In this document: positions 6,964 through 7,499 of the stretch, piece by piece
Layout of the letters: every line of letters starts with the position of its first letter
Position numbering within the stretch: the first letter of the stretch is position 1
The notes under the pieces: model-generated
Database searches by the model: none
What the model saw: only the letters and a program-made list of their open reading frames with translations
Told to the model about the DNA's origin: nothing
Position numbers and translations under genes: made by a program
Origin: an uncultured Fusobacterium sp.
GTDB lineage: Bacteria > Fusobacteriota > Fusobacteriia > Fusobacteriales > Fusobacteriaceae
Reading direction: 5' to 3'
Assembly: GCA_900543175.1 (NCBI GenBank)
Contig: UQQO01000108.1
Span: 1-7,499 of the forward strand
DNA length: 7,499 nucleotides

Positions 6964-7499
6964 TTATCTTTCCATAACCATTTTTATTTTTCCATTTTCA
7001 ATCCCATAATTTAATATATTTTCAAAATTTTCAATAAATTCATTATCTATATTTTTAAAATTTAACTTTAATTTTCCTTTAAAAGCTGTTGCTGTATAAT
7101 CTTTTAATTGAACCTCTACACTTTCCAAACTATTTTCAACTACACTTATTTTTTCAATACTCTCTCTTGAAATGTTGATTTTATTTTCTTTAGGAAGAAG
7201 TTTATTAAATTTTCTCAATAACCAAGAGAAAAATAGATAGTTGGAATACTCACCTTTAAAATTAGAACCTATTTTAAATAGTGTTGGTGTTAAAAACTCT
7301 ATTGTTAATATTTTATCTTCCAATAACCTTTTACACTTTTCTAACTTTACCTCTTGTATATCCAAATTAAAATCTAAGATCTTTAGTTTCCTATTTTCTA
7401 ACTTTAATTTAGTAATCTCATTTATTAGCTTATTTAGAAACTCTTTACCATCTATTTTTAATGATAAACTATTTTTTTCTAACTTAATCTCCTTTAGGT
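6964..7499 (-). CDS. cas6: Cas6 endoribonuclease, C-terminal part; 5' end off window
   Basis: The C-terminal 177 residues are visible. The frame is open to the right edge with no ATG, so the N-terminal ferredoxin-like domain and any catalytic His lie outside. The diagnostic segment is KILTIEFLTPTLFKIGSNF, followed by LFFSWLLRKFNK. This matches the Cas6 C-terminal domain pattern (F-L-S/T-P-T-x-F, then a helix ending RxxN/W). TATAFKGKLKLNF matches the GFxGxv strand near the end of the family. Cas6 cuts pre-crRNA within repeats to give 5'-tagged crRNAs. The expected final Gly-rich loop (GxGxKTxxGxG) is degenerate here, reading YGIENGKIKMVMER at the C-terminus. A TTG at 7365 could be read as a start, but it has no good ribosome binding site and would split the fold. 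The gene is first in the visible operon, 23 bases ahead of cas10. Confidence 0.82.
   Translation of the reverse strand, partial: LKEIKLEKNSLSLKIDGKEFLNKLINEITKLKLENRKLKILDFNLDIQEVKLEKCKRLLEDKILTIEFLTPTLFKIGSNFKGEYSNYLFFSWLLRKFNKLLPKENKINISRESIEKISVVENSLESVEVQLKDYTATAFKGKLKLNFKNIDNEFIENFENILNYGIENGKIKMVMER

Noticed and set aside
7363..7365. TTG as the start of a complete 133-residue protein
   Set aside because: The frame stays open to base 7499 with Cas6-like sequence upstream, so this is an internal codon of a longer gene.
1..7499. CRISPR array, tRNA, insertion sequence, terminator or riboswitch
   Set aside because: No regularly spaced repeats, hairpin plus T-tract in a gene gap, or transposase-like frame seen; gaps between genes are at most 23 bases. 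A-rich and T-rich tracts lie within coding sequence.

Overview
The window is one uninterrupted minus-strand operon encoding a type III CRISPR-Cas effector complex, most consistent with subtype III-D. Transcription runs from high to low coordinates. DNA is very AT-rich by eye, with codons dominated by AAA, TTA, ATA and AGA and good GGAGG-type ribosome binding sites. This suggests a low-GC bacterium such as Fusobacterium or a clostridium-like Firmicute. Fusobacterium is my favoured guess, but nothing in the window proves it.

Layout in transcription order: (1) C-terminal part of Cas6, the crRNA-processing nuclease, running off the right edge (7499-6964). (2) Cas10 without an HD domain but with an intact GGDD cyclase motif (6940-5192). 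(3) A fused Cas7-Cas5 protein, a Csm3-like domain joined to a Csx10-like domain (5202-3586). (4) A small helical protein, probably the Cas11 small subunit (3586-3119, GTG start). (5) A compact Csm3-like Cas7 (3117-2338). (6) A second Csm3-like Cas7 with a long charged loop (2325-1459). (7) A small Csx19-like protein (1459-1103). (8) A large zinc-cluster RAMP of the TIGR03986 type, running off the left edge (1103-1).

There is essentially no intergenic DNA. The largest gap is 23 bases and most junctions are stop/start overlaps (TAATG, TAGTG) or 1 to 12 base gaps. No promoter, terminator, CRISPR array, adaptation gene (cas1/cas2), CARF effector or mobile element is visible, so those parts of the locus, if present, lie outside.

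The genes are expected to work together. Cas6 trims pre-crRNA. Cas5 holds the 5' tag next to Cas10. Several Cas7-type subunits and Cas11 form the filament that binds target RNA. Cas7 loop aspartates cut the target, and the Cas10 palm makes cyclic oligoadenylate. The most interesting feature is gene order. Cas7-Cas5, Cas11, Cas7, Cas7, (Csx19), Cas7-with-insertion is collinear with the domains of the fused III-D variant effectors (Cas7-5-11, Cas7-2x, Cas7-insertion). Apart from Cas5, it also matches the single-chain III-E Cas7-11/gRAMP. This locus therefore looks like a mostly unfused relative with one fusion already made.
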